The notes beneath the pieces are model-generated. The model made no database searches. It saw only the letters and a program-made list of their open reading frames with translations, and was not told the origin of the DNA. The position numbers were made by a program, and so were the translations under genes. From Cucumis sativus (Eukaryota > Streptophyta > Magnoliopsida > Cucurbitales > Cucurbitaceae), in assembly GCF_000004075.3 (NCBI RefSeq), contig NC_026659.2, positions 2,914,001 to 2,978,000 of the forward strand: a stretch of 64,000 bases of DNA. The letters run 5' to 3'. Positions 48,209-58,682 of the stretch are shown piece by piece; position 1 is the stretch's first letter, and each line of letters starts with the position of its first letter.

Positions 48209-51200
48209 CTAAGCTAAACTCAAAGAAACATTGTTTGTTTTAATTTGTAAATCAAATTGAGAAGGTTGATGATGTTCCTCCTCCAAATAAGGCACAATGT
48301 ACTTCTTTGCATCACTATAAGATATTCCAAGATGACCTCCTGCAACTTTTATGAATTTCACTCTTCCACCTTCATCTAAGCTTCTCAATCCGATCCAATC
48401 CTCAATGTACAGCTTCGTCTGCACGAAAACAAGTTGAGACAATTTCAAGACGGGTCACCCTCATATAAGAAATGACAGTCTATGTTAATCCATATTCACA
48501 TGATCACATTCCATAGAAAAGAAAAGGTAAAAGGAAAGTTAGTTAGAGGTCGTTTCGAGGTTTTCAACAAACTCAAACTGCCCGAAAGCTGATTTGGAAG
48601 AGTTTGACGAACCAAAGTCTCCCTACCTTTCGATAAGTTTCATTGTCAGACAGCGTCAAACGACCAAATACTAAATATCCCCAAACATGATACCGTTATT
48701 ATAGGGATGTAGTTAATCTAATAACAATCTCTCAGTGCTTTTAGGATTTATCTAAAGATGTTAGGATGTCTCATTTGTTATTGCCAAGACACTACAATGT
48801 TACCGTGCCTGATATGTGTGCGTGTATGTATGTACGTGTGTGCGCTATGTTACAGTACCTAAAATGTGGATTGCTAAAAAACAATGGGTTCTCCGTCTTA
48901 AAAAAGGCTTGTGCAATCTCAAGGATATTGTGAAGTGTAAACAATCATTTGGTCAACAAGTACCTGTTGTGGGGGTAAAATGGGTTCAAACTCTCCATCC
49001 GGGTAGTATCCGAACCAGGACGTTTCCTTTGGAACCAGAACAGTGTCATCCTCGAACTGTTAGAAAGCAAAAGACAGCAACTTGTTTTATCCTTAATAAT
49101 ATATGGAAAACAATAACTCCGCAAATTTACACAAGCTTCTCCATAAGCCAAACTTACCATGATTAGTACCAAGTTCTTTAAGCTGCTAAATCGTTCCTTG
49201 TAAGTGGAGTTTCTGGCATCGGGACGTTCATTATTGAGTTTCGGGAGAAATTTACAGTGCTCCAAATAGTCAGGAATATCCTGGAAAAAGAAAAACAGAG
49301 AAGGATCCTTGTGGACTTGGAGATGTAATGAAACCATATCTGATTAGAAATAAACACTACTCACATTTGGTAATTTAATAAAACCACTGGGAGCCAAAGA
49401 ATTCTGCAAGACCATTACATAATAAGAGAAGAGGAAGTCAGTTATGATTAGAACAACCAAGCTATATAGAACACAAAGAAGCGGACTTCGACCTGTTGAT
49501 AGGTTACACAAAATCATAGAGTTTAAGGAAGCTTGGAGATGGCGACATACTTGTACAACATCTGAGTAGATAGCTAACTTCAAAAGGTCGTCTGCAAGTA
49601 GGCACCAAATACCAGACTGCAAATATATATATATATATATATATATTCAAGGCCTTTTTCAGTAAAAGAAAATATAACCATCTATATTTGAAATGATGAT
49701 AGATGCTAAAGCAAGTGCAGTTCTTACACCACAAAGTGGAACAGAGGATATGCCAGCATGAGGACCGCCCAAAGAAATAAAATTCTGAACCTATTTCCAT
49801 GTGCAGAGAAGTAACAAGTAAGAGTCATTTATGGAAATGGCAACCATGCTGATAAACATAAATAAAATCAAAGTAGTTACTCACTGGAGGAGCACCATCG
49901 CAAAACTCCACAACTGCTCGACCAATTAAGTTACCCTATTAAAAGAAGCTTAGATTAACTCCCAGAAGGAATTTAATTTGAGAAAACAGAGAGAACAAGA
50001 GATGATTTATTTAATCTTTACTGCTTTATGAGAAATGAAAGGGAGAAAAAGGAAAGAACAGGGGAAAACAATCGGACAAGCAACAAACTTCAGTGAAGGA
50101 TAATATCCCGAATATTCGAAGACAGCAAGCAGTAGAACACAAAAACGTCAAGTTCGAAATCCATACTTAAAAGTATCATTATTCATTATACTACGAGTTC
50201 AAAATGAGAAAAAAGTTATGTTGAAACAAAGTCTTGAGTTAAACTAAAGTTCTCAAGTCCTTATGAATCACCTGGGAGAGACCAACAAAATTGAAACCCT
50301 CTTTTAGATCCTTCATTTTCTTCACCTGTAGTCATAATAACGAACTAGTTGCAAGTTAACATAGATGTCAGAATCCTATTGAGGCAAAAAACCAGCTGGA
50401 GATCTATACCACCTTGTTGCAAACAATTTGAGACTGCAGAACAGAAAACAGAAACATCACAACTCGAATCATGTCTTAGTATCAAGATGATCGAATCATA
50501 TTATTCATTATCTAACCTGCGCCTCAAGTGTCATAAACCATGAATCCCACCCCCCATTGCCAATTTCTCTGTAGGAGGATGAATTAAGCTATGTCAATGG
50601 TCACATAGATTCTGTAGAGGAAAAACTTTGAGAAAAGAAAACTATCTAGACAAGTCGAAGATACAACAGGGACATTCAGAAATCAATAAGATTAAAGAAA
50701 AAAAAAATTCCCCAACTTGGGTTGACTTCAAGGAGCTTAATCAATCATGAGACAAATCTAATGACAAGTTAACATAAACATGTTAATGGTGATTGTATAG
50801 TATAAAAAACTTTTTTGCTTATTGCAAATAATAAAGGCCGGCCATCAATTTAAAATGTGTTTTATGCGTTATGTCCTTTCATTTCCTCATATTATGACCA
50901 AGATTAAACAGCGCAAAAGAACTGAAACTGAAAAAGAAATCAATTACATAAAGTTCCTTTAATCAAACTAATGAGGCAAGAGGTGTGGTTTTAAGCATCA
51001 TTGAAGCAATTCAACCTCAAGTTCGACCTGAAATCCCACTCTTGCTCCTCTATCAGATGGAGGGGGGAGGCCCTTCCATTAGACAAAAGAGCAATCGTAA
51101 GTGGCCTCATTGAGGTCGAGGCACACCTACTACAAGTATGCAAACAATGGCATTTTACATGAAAAATGGACAAACCAGTCATACAACCACAGTTGACGCA

Positions 51201-51903
51201 AAAAACGATGTAAAGAAAATGGATACAGGTCTTCAAAAAGAGGCATACATGCAGTATCCTTTAGCACCAGAATTATCACTCAAGTACTTAGTAAATTTCT
51301 TCATGCCTTTATTTGAACATTTATCTCCAATGCCTGCAACAGAGAGAAAATATCAACTCAGAACACAACAGACCACTTCAAATCTAGTCTAAAAACCAAG
51401 AAATGGCTCCAAATGAACCCTGAGCTTCATTGCAACTCCAATTGAATAAACTTCGTGAAAACAGCTGAATAAATATCAAGAACAACAAATCAAGAAGTGG
51501 GAAAAGTGTAAAACATAAGTTCACAAAAAAAAAAAAAAACATTTAAAACACATGGGAAAAAGCGTCCCAAAGATTAAACAGCTCAATTAAGAACCGTGAT
51601 TCCCAGAAAAACAAACTTCACCATCCAAGCATCCGCTGCAAATACCCTTTTGACTAAAACAAGGATCATTCATACCAAACAATCAATTTCTTTATCCAAC
51701 AAGTTCAAACAGTAAAATCTAAACACACCCAGTTGACTATAAACCCAAATAATTATTCAGATACAGAAACATACATTTAAAATTCAAAGGAAAGGAAAAA
51801 GATACATACCATGGAGTACAATGAAGGGTAAGGAATGAGAAATTGGGATGATTATGATGACGAAAACGAAGAAGGAGAAGATGGGCAGTGAGGAAAACCC
51901 CAT
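48209..51903 (-). CDS. Palmitoyl-protein thioesterase-family protein, 12 exons, 316 aa
   Basis: Exons in transcription order: 51903-51810, 51333-51249, 50568-50517, 50433-50413, 50325-50272, 49935-49885, 49790-49728, 49616-49551, 49403-49365, 49280-49158, 49056-48964 and 48418-48209; all joins keep frame. The enzyme family removes palmitate from S-acylated proteins in lysosome/vacuole or the secretory route. Seen: an N-terminal signal peptide (residues 1-25, hydrophobic FFVFVIIIIPI), the HG loop, Cys-rich GDKCSN, and the nucleophile motif GLSQGN (Ser). Also seen are SLGGPHAG, NSTYKERFSSLKNLVL, the FEDDTVLVP Asp region, and GGHLGIS with the likely catalytic His. Exon 4 is only 21 bp (SQIVCNK). 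An AT microsatellite abuts the exon 8 acceptor. A decayed copy follows at 53.2-55.2 kb. The Ser, Asp and His candidates are all present, so it is probably active. Confidence 0.9.
49623..49646. repeat. (AT)n microsatellite next to a splice acceptor
   Basis: About twelve AT units lie within 7 bp of the exon 8 acceptor (TTTGCAG, exon begins at 49616) of the thioesterase gene, replacing the usual pyrimidine tract. Length variation here could alter splicing. Confidence 0.85.
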
Positions 51904-52129
51904 AAGTTGCAGAGTGGAACAAGAATTTCCAGAAAGAAGAAGATAGGTAATATTATGGATTTCCCTCGCACAACATTGGTTGTTGAGAGATTAAAATATT
52001 ACAATCAAAATTTCCCCTCCGTCCCCAAAAATTCCTTACAACTACTATTATTTGTTTCGTGGAGATGGATCTTGATCATTCTCCCGGGGTGGAAAATCAA
52101 ACTCATAGTTTTTGGGCAAGAAAATATTG

Positions 52130-52350
52130 AAGCCCAAGAGAAGATGTGGGTGGTCTTGAAACAAGTATCAATTATTTGGGCCTTGAAATCTTGGATTACT
52201 CGAAGGATATATGTTCATACTGTTTCTCTATTAGTCTTGAAATGTTTCCTTCATTCTCTTGAGATATGAAAGGGGATTCCTTAATGGTTAAATTCTGAGA
52301 CCTTCCTTCTTCCTTCATAGAATGGAAAATCGAAGGACGCTCGTGTTTGA
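52130..52350 (-). pseudogene. Decayed PAH (Sin3-like) ORF, copy A
   Basis: This stretch is homologous to the intact PAH ORF at 55304-55531: both share 'gtgggtgg(t/c)cttgaaacaagt' and 'cttgaaatgttt/cgaaatctttccttcactct' in order. On the minus strand, pieces such as RMKETFQD and IQDFKAQIID can still be read, but with in-frame stops and a frame change between them. It is a dead copy lying just upstream of the intact thioesterase gene, in the same relative position as PAH copy B to the dead thioesterase. Confidence 0.75.
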
Positions 52351-53110
52351 AACCAATGTATAAACTTTAAACTTAGGCCATTTTGGATGCTGATGAATCA
52401 ATAGTAATTTAAAAACGTAAATTTTGAGTTATTATCTTTCGTATCGTGTTGTTTTCTGCATGATATATGAAATTTAAATTCAAATCCGTAAACAAAAGTC
52501 TCAATTTGATTGACGAGCTAAACGTGATCAATCTGATTGCGCTCGAAAATTACGTCTTGCTTACTGTTTGGGTTTGGATTTGAGCAATGGTTACACTTTT
52601 TAGGGGTAAGCTCCATTTTGAACTTTTTACCCTCGCGAATGCATTTGAAAAATTGAACTATGATTGCATTTAGATAAAAATTTTATATATTACTATTGAT
52701 AAAAGGGTATTTTATATAATATTTCTATTGCGATTGAGATTACATTTAGATAAATACAATTCAATTACATTTGCAGGTGCAGTCCATTACGATTAATCTA
52801 TCAATCAAATTTAATTACGATCACAACAATTGTTTGAATTTTATTTGATGCTTTTGGATATTTAGTATATATTTAATAGAATCAAAACGGTACAATTTTT
52901 TTTTTATATATATATATTTTTTATGTTTTAAACTATATTAAATAAATACAAGAACATTTAAAAACGTAGTATGTAATGTAATAAACTAAATCATTTTGAA
53001 AAATTAAAATAGACAATAAATCCAAAATTCAAAATATCCATCCCAGAGTCTCAATAGCAATATAGAGTAGCTTAAAAAAAAGAAGAGATTGAAAAAAAAT
53101 ATTGTTTTGA
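52351..53110. other. AT-rich spacer between the two duplicated blocks
   Basis: No gene. It contains a run of T followed by TATATATATATAT near 52.9 kb and generic AT-rich sequence. Recognisable homology to copy A restarts at about 53,110. Confidence 0.5.
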
Positions 53111-53214
53111 CACCAATTGTATAAAAGTATAATATTAAACACATACAAATGGAAAGAAGAGTTGGGTTGAAGGTGTTTGATTGCAGCTTTGAAATGACTC
53201 TCTCCTCTAAGATC

Positions 53215-55152
53215 AACTCAAAGAAACATTTCAAATTGAGAAGATCGATGCTCCTCTCCTCCAAATAAGGCACAATAATGTACTTTTTTGCGTCACTATA
53301 AGATATTCCAAGATGACCTCATGCAACTTCTATAAATTTCACTCTTCCATCTTCATCTAAGCTTCTCAATTTGATCCAATCCAATCCTCGTATGCACGAA
53401 AATAAGTCGGTCAGTTGAAAGTTAATCCATACTCATACAATCTTGTTCCACAGGAAAGAAAAAGCTAAAAGGAAAGTTTGCTAAAGACAGAGAGAGTCTT
53501 GAGGTTTTTCAAGGAACTCGAATGGACTTTGGTAACAAGACATTCATAATTCCTTCGTAAGGCTACAAGCTAATCTAAATAACAGCCTCATTAGTGCTTT
53601 TAGGATTTTGTAATGAAACCGAGATCCAGAGATGTTATGTCGTATGTGTTTGCCAACATAATACAATGTTACCGTGCCTAATTAGTGCATGTATGTGCAT
53701 GTTTCTCCAATGCTATGGAACCAACAAATGCTTGTGCAAATCTCAAGGATATTCAATTGGTCAACAAGTACCTGCTGTGGGGGTAAACAAGTTCAAACTA
53801 TTCATCCAGCTAATATTCGGACCAGAACAGCATCATCCTCAAAATGTTAGAAAGTGAAAGACAGGTAACTTCGTTTATCCACGATATAACCTATAAGGAA
53901 AACAATAAAAATGAGAAAAAAATTATACTGAAACGAAGTCTTGAGTTTAAACTAAAGTGCTCAAGTCCTCGTGAATCACCTGGGAGAGACCAACAAAATT
54001 GAAGTTCTTTTTTAGATCCTTCGTTTTCTTCACCTGTAGCGATAATATTGAACTAGATGCAAATCAACATAGACGTCGGAATCCCATTGAGGCAAAGACC
54101 AGCTGGAGATCTATATCATCTTGTTGCAAACATCTGAAATACAGAACAGAAAACAAACAGAAACGTCACTACTTGAAACACGTCTTAGTCTCAAGATATT
54201 AAACCACCAATTCATCCAAAAGCTTAAGCCAGTGGTTGAAGACAAATTTAATTATATATCACCAACACAAGATAATTGAATCATATTATTACTCGTTATC
54301 TAGCCTGCTCCTCAAGAGTCATCAACTATGAATACCATCCCCCATTGCCAATTTATCGGTAGGAAGATGGATTAAGCAATATAAATTGCTCAAAAAGATT
54401 ATGTAATAAAACAAATTTGGGAAAAGTATCTAGACAAGGTGAAAGACCCAATAGGGCCATTCAGAAATGAATCCGATTCTTTTTTTTTAAAAAAGAAACA
54501 ATTAGAGAGCTTGGTTTGATCTCAAGGAGCTGAATCAATCATGAGAGCAATCTTAGGACAAGTTAATATGAACATGTTTATATCATGGAATACTTTGCTG
54601 CTTATTGCAAATAATAAATGTTGGCCATCTATTGAAAAGGAGTTTTATGCCCTTTCTTTTCTTCAAATAACATAAAGAACAATGTATGTCAACAGACCAC
54701 TTCAAAACTAGTCTAAAAGCCTAAGCAACATTGCAACTCAAATTGAACAAACTCGATGAAACCAACTGAAAAGACCATAAAGAAAAACAAATCAAGAAGT
54801 GGGTAATGCGTCTCAAAGATTCCTCCCAATAACTAACTTAAACCAAGAAAGTAATTCCCAGAAAACAAACTTCAACATCCAAGCATTCCTTGAGAATACC
54901 ATTTTGACAAAAACAACAAACAATCGATTTCTTCATCCAACAAGTTCAAACAGTTGAATCTAAACACACCCAATTGACAATGACGCAAAGAATTCATCAG
55001 ATACAAACACCTACACTTCAATTTTTTTAAAATAAAAAAGAGAAGAAAAAAAAAATACCGTGGAGTACAGTGAAGGGTAAGGAACAAGAAATTGGGATGA
55101 TTTTGAAGACGAAAACGGAGAAGAAGAAGACGGGCAGTGTGGAAAACGCCAT
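53215..55152 (-). pseudogene. Palmitoyl-protein thioesterase pseudogene (copy B)
   Basis: A shortened tandem copy of the 48.2-51.9 kb gene. Exon 1 (55152-55059) is the same length (94 bp) as in the parent and still encodes MAFSTLPVFFFSVFVF and its HG end. Exon 2 is missing. Exons 3 (about 54325-54365) and 4 (about 54108-54135) are mutated at their borders. Exon 5 (about 53982-54035) is near-intact. Exons 6-10 are absent as one deletion between about 53,870 and 53,900. Exon 11 (about 53770-53855) has lost about 23 bp. Exon 12 (about 53215-53400) has lost its acceptor and the start of the exon, and the Gly codon two before the catalytic His has become TGA. A 71-bp solo LTR sits in the intron after exon 3. 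It cannot give a working enzyme. Confidence 0.88.
54197..54267 (-). mobile_element. Solo LTR (71 bp) of the miniature LTR family
   Basis: The reverse complement matches the LTRs at 8735 and 8987 over the full 71 bp with few differences. It is flanked by the 5-bp direct repeat CAAGA (54192-54196 and 54268-54272). In the parental thioesterase gene the homologous position (about 50481-50520) has a single 'tatcaagatgatcgaatcat', that is, the empty site. The insertion therefore happened after the block duplication. Only one LTR remains, as expected after unequal recombination between the two LTRs. Confidence 0.92.
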
Positions 55153-55303
55153 AAGTTGCAGAGCGAAAAAGGAATTTGCAGAAAGAAGAAGATCGCACGC
55201 ACAATATTGGTTGTTGAGAGATTAAAATATTACAATAATAATTTTCCCTTCGTCCCTAAAATTACAACATTGAGGTCCAAGTTTCAAGAATGATCTCAAG
55301 TGA

Positions 55304-55531
55304 TTACTTGGTGGGCAGGAAACTAAGGAATTCCCAAATAAGATCTGGGTGGCCTTGAAACAAGTTCGCTACTGTTGCACAGAGTTCCATAACATCAATT
55401 CTTTGGTTCCTGAAATCTTTGACAGTTTGAAGGAAACGTTCATACTTTTCTCTGTTTCCTCGAAATCTTTCCTTCACTCTCAAAATAAATGATATGGCGT
55501 TCCCCATGGTTATCTTTCGGCTTCTCGCCAT
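55304..55531 (-). CDS. Single PAH (paired amphipathic helix, Sin3-like) mini-protein, 75 aa
   Basis: The frame encodes one complete PAH domain: VKERFRGNREKYERFLQTVK, then DFRNQRIDVMELCATVANLF, then QGHPDLIWEFLSFLPTK. In Sin3 co-repressors such domains bind transcription factors; full Sin3-like proteins have three and are over 1000 residues. Here there is a single domain and no histone-deacetylase-interaction region. I chose the ATG at 55531 (MARSRKITMGN), since it aligns with the start of PAH domains; the open frame extends to 55624. It is intronless, whereas PAH domains of full-length plant genes are interrupted by introns as I recall. Short PAH-only genes also exist in Arabidopsis. Whether it is expressed is unknown; it could act as a competitor of Sin3. 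A dead copy lies at 52.1-52.35 kb. Confidence 0.65.
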   Translation of the reverse strand: MARSRKITMGNAISFILRVKERFRGNREKYERFLQTVKDFRNQRIDVMELCATVANLFQGHPDLIWEFLSFLPTK

Positions 55532-56341
55532 TGAATGGAAATCAAAGAAAACGTTTGAGTTTCGAGCCCGTATGAACTCATTACATAGGTCTTGGTTTGA
55601 TGAACACACCCACCAAAAAGACAAAAAAAGTGATAAATTTTTAAATCGTAGTTTTTTTGTTTCTTTAATAAATTTACTTCCATTTGCATTTTTTAAAATA
55701 TATAATGATTGGATTTTTAGTTAAATTAAAAAACAAAACAAGAATTTTATTTTTTAAAAATGTTTTTTATTTTCAAATTTTAGATTGGTTTTTATACCAT
55801 TAAAAGGATACCACAAATGAAAGAAATTTGATATTTAGTCCTTTGAACTTTAAAAAACTGTCACCGAACTATCAGTTTTATAGGGATCTTTGAGTGTCCC
55901 TCACTAATTGATATTGTTATTGAGTTACATTTGTAAATATTTTCATCAGTTTTGTCATTTAAAACAATGATCCAAAAAAGTAGTTTAGAAATATTTTTTA
56001 AACCAATGGCTATGTTTTAAAAAAACTAAAGAATCAAAGTCATAGTAAACATAGCCGTTAGTTTAAAAAATATTTTCAAACTATCATTGAAATAAAAATT
56101 ACTTAAGAATATTGGATAGTAATCAGGAATTGGAATTGAGTTTCTTGACGAGCTTAAAAAAATGAAGTGATATCTTGTAATACATCGTTGTCATATCATT
56201 AAAAGATCACCGATGACTTAAAATGTATGAAACCTAAAGACCCAAATGAGTATTAAACTTAAAGCTTATGAATAAATCTATAACATTTCAAAACATAGAA
56301 ACTAAACGAAAAATTGACTCCAAACTTAAGGACCGAAAAGT
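55532..56341. other. AT-rich intergenic region
   Basis: Between the PAH ORF and the 3' end of the DC1 gene. It contains a repeated 'aacta(t/a)...gtttaaaaaatattt' theme in both orientations (55,990-56,090), suggesting an old inverted repeat. No gene seen. Confidence 0.4.
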
Positions 56342-58682
56342 TTAAAGGAATCCATCGGTTACAAATGTGACATCCTCCATAGCCAAAGCTTCGATGCTAC
56401 ACTTTTCTCTTAAACTCAAAAGCTTTTCTTGTTCTTCACAAAGATTTTCAAGTTTCATTCTTTGTTCTTTAATCCTCTCTTCTCTTTCATCAACCAACTC
56501 TTGAGCTATATCTTTTGCTTTAACACCAAAGAAAGCCATTGCTATCTTCTTCCATCCTTCAAATGCAAACTTCATTTCAAAACCAATTAGTTCAATTGAT
56601 CTTATCCCAATCATCCATGAAACTAGATCATCTCCTCTCATGTTCTCGAACTTCGTTCTTGACATGTCGTCCATCACTTTGCAAAATAAATTCCAAACGA
56701 TTGTCCTCACTTTTATTCCAAAATTCGTGCCCTCTACAAAATTTTATCGATAATATGTCATATATAATACATATATTTTCTTCTAGAGAATTATCGTAAA
56801 TGAAAAAAAATTGTTGAATATTTATCAAGTATATCAAAATTTCATAACTTAATAGACTTCTATTACTTATATGATCAGTTAAAAGATAGATTAAAGTTGA
56901 AATAACACGAATAAAATAGGATGTTAACTGATCATGAAGAAAAAAGATTTAACTTGAATACTATCTTGAGTTTTTTTTTCAAAATATCTATCAACATTAA
57001 CATTTTAACGATAACATTACCTGAGATATCACCGTATTTCGTAAAAACTTTAGTGAAAACTCCCGCCCATTTCTCTAAAACCAAATACCCTCCGTCGACG
57101 AGAACCGTCGGAGAATCTCTATCAAAATCTTGAAAAGGGTTGGCATCTTCAAGTTCGAGTTTGTCAATGAGATGGTAAAGGGGTTTCTCAAGATACGAAA
57201 AATAGTGGGAATGTTTGTCTGCAGAATTGGCTTCATTTTCGGTCTCGTCATTGTCGTCATCACCACCACCATAGGCTTTCTCCATTGCATCTACAAGTCT
57301 TTGATATTCAACATCGTCAGATTCGGAGAAAGAATCGAGGATCTGCTGTAGGGTTACTCCAGGTTTTAGTATACTTTCATGGCTTCCTTCTTCATCCAAA
57401 CTATGTTCGTCGTTATCCAATGATAATGTATAAAGTTGGGTTGATATTGATGATGCTTCTTCTCCTTCTTTTTCACTTGGAGTCTGTAGAAAAAAACTAG
57501 AGTGTGATGATGATTTTGTTTTTAACTACTGATTTCTTTGTTTTATTCTCCACCACTAATGTTTTAAAAAACACAGGCAAAGTTTCTAAAAACAAAGTTA
57601 CGATCTACCGTAGTGTTGTTAGCTTTCAAGAACTTGTTTTTTTCTGTTTCTATTGCAATTTAACTGTGTTCAAAGTAAGGATGAAAACTATGATTTTAAT
57701 GGGGATATAAAACAAAAATATCTAAAAAACCAAAAGTTATGTTTTTGTAATTCACAAAAACCAACCCAAAGTTTCGAGAATCTAATTTTTTTAAAAAAAA
57801 CTTTTTATTTTTAAAACTTAATTAGGAGTTAAAGTAACACTGTATTTAAAAAATTGAAATAAATCAAGCACAAATTTCAAAAACAAAAAAGTAAAAACAA
57901 AATCATTGTCAAATTACTTTCTAAGAATTAGTTGTCAAATTATCATTTGAAATTTCAAAAACAAAAAATGAAACTGAAAACGCCCCAAACGTAAGATTCT
58001 TCAAAAACTAAAATGAACTTGAAAGAATTTTAGAGATCTTAATTGAAAAGGCAGAAAAAGAGGACGAACGATGACGCACCTGAAGGTCATAGATGACACA
58101 GCCAACATGAGCAAGGAATGGACAAATATTACAACAATAGAACCACGCCTCTCCATCTCTTTCTTCTCCACAAACCCCACACAAATTATTATAACCAACA
58201 ACCATGGAAAGCACAATGGGATGATTATGGTGACTATGCGCTTCAATGAGGGGCGGAAGACAACACTGAACATGAAGAAATGCATCACAATGAACGCATC
58301 GGACGAAACTAAGGTCACTAATTCCTTCATCACACACACCGCAAATCAAATGCTTGTGATCGGATTTTCTGTCGAGAAGAAGAAGGGGGTGGGGATGGTT
58401 GTTGACCGTGATGAGCGGTAGGGCAGCGCAGGAGGCCGAGAGGGAGAAAGGGCATGCGAGGCAGTGGAAGGAAGGCCCACCGGGGGTGGAGGTGAAGCAG
58501 GCGGCACAGTGGAAGAAACCAGTGGAGCGAAAGAGGAGGCCGGAAATCGAGGGATCGGAGAAGTCTTGTAAAGAGATCATGAAGTGGCGCTGGAGAGTGT
58601 CGACGGAGTTTATGAAGGCTAGAGGGTGGTTTTGAGGGTGGTGGAGACGGTGCGCCGCCTGGAGTTGGAGTCTGTTTGCCAT
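56342..58682 (-). CDS. DC1 zinc-finger protein with a C-terminal helical domain, three exons, 485 aa
   Basis: Exons: 58682-58080, 57483-57021 and 56733-56342, joined in frame (CTTCAG|ACTCC; a Gly/Glu codon split at the second join). The N-terminal 200 residues carry Cys/His-rich DC1 repeats: HPLAFINSV, FHCAACFTS, FHCLACPFSLSASCAALP, HPHPL, CGVCDEG, FVRCVHCDAFLHVQCCLPP, CGVCGEERDGEAWFYC. These are zinc-binding modules related to C1 domains, often in stress- or hormone-related plant proteins. Then comes an acidic linker (GGGDDDNDETE), a segment VFTKVFTKYGDIS, a helical region and a coiled coil rich in Glu/Lys (DEREERIKEQRMKLENLCEE). The C-terminal part resembles domains downstream of DC1 or in PEARLI4-like plant proteins, but the match is weak. 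Start: the first ATG giving MANRLQLQ; the frame extends further up without better sense. Function unknown. Confidence 0.75.

Noticed and set aside
57075-57351. Frames of about 70 codons on both strands within DC1 gene exon 2
   Set aside because: They are shadows of the acidic repeat coding region in other frames.
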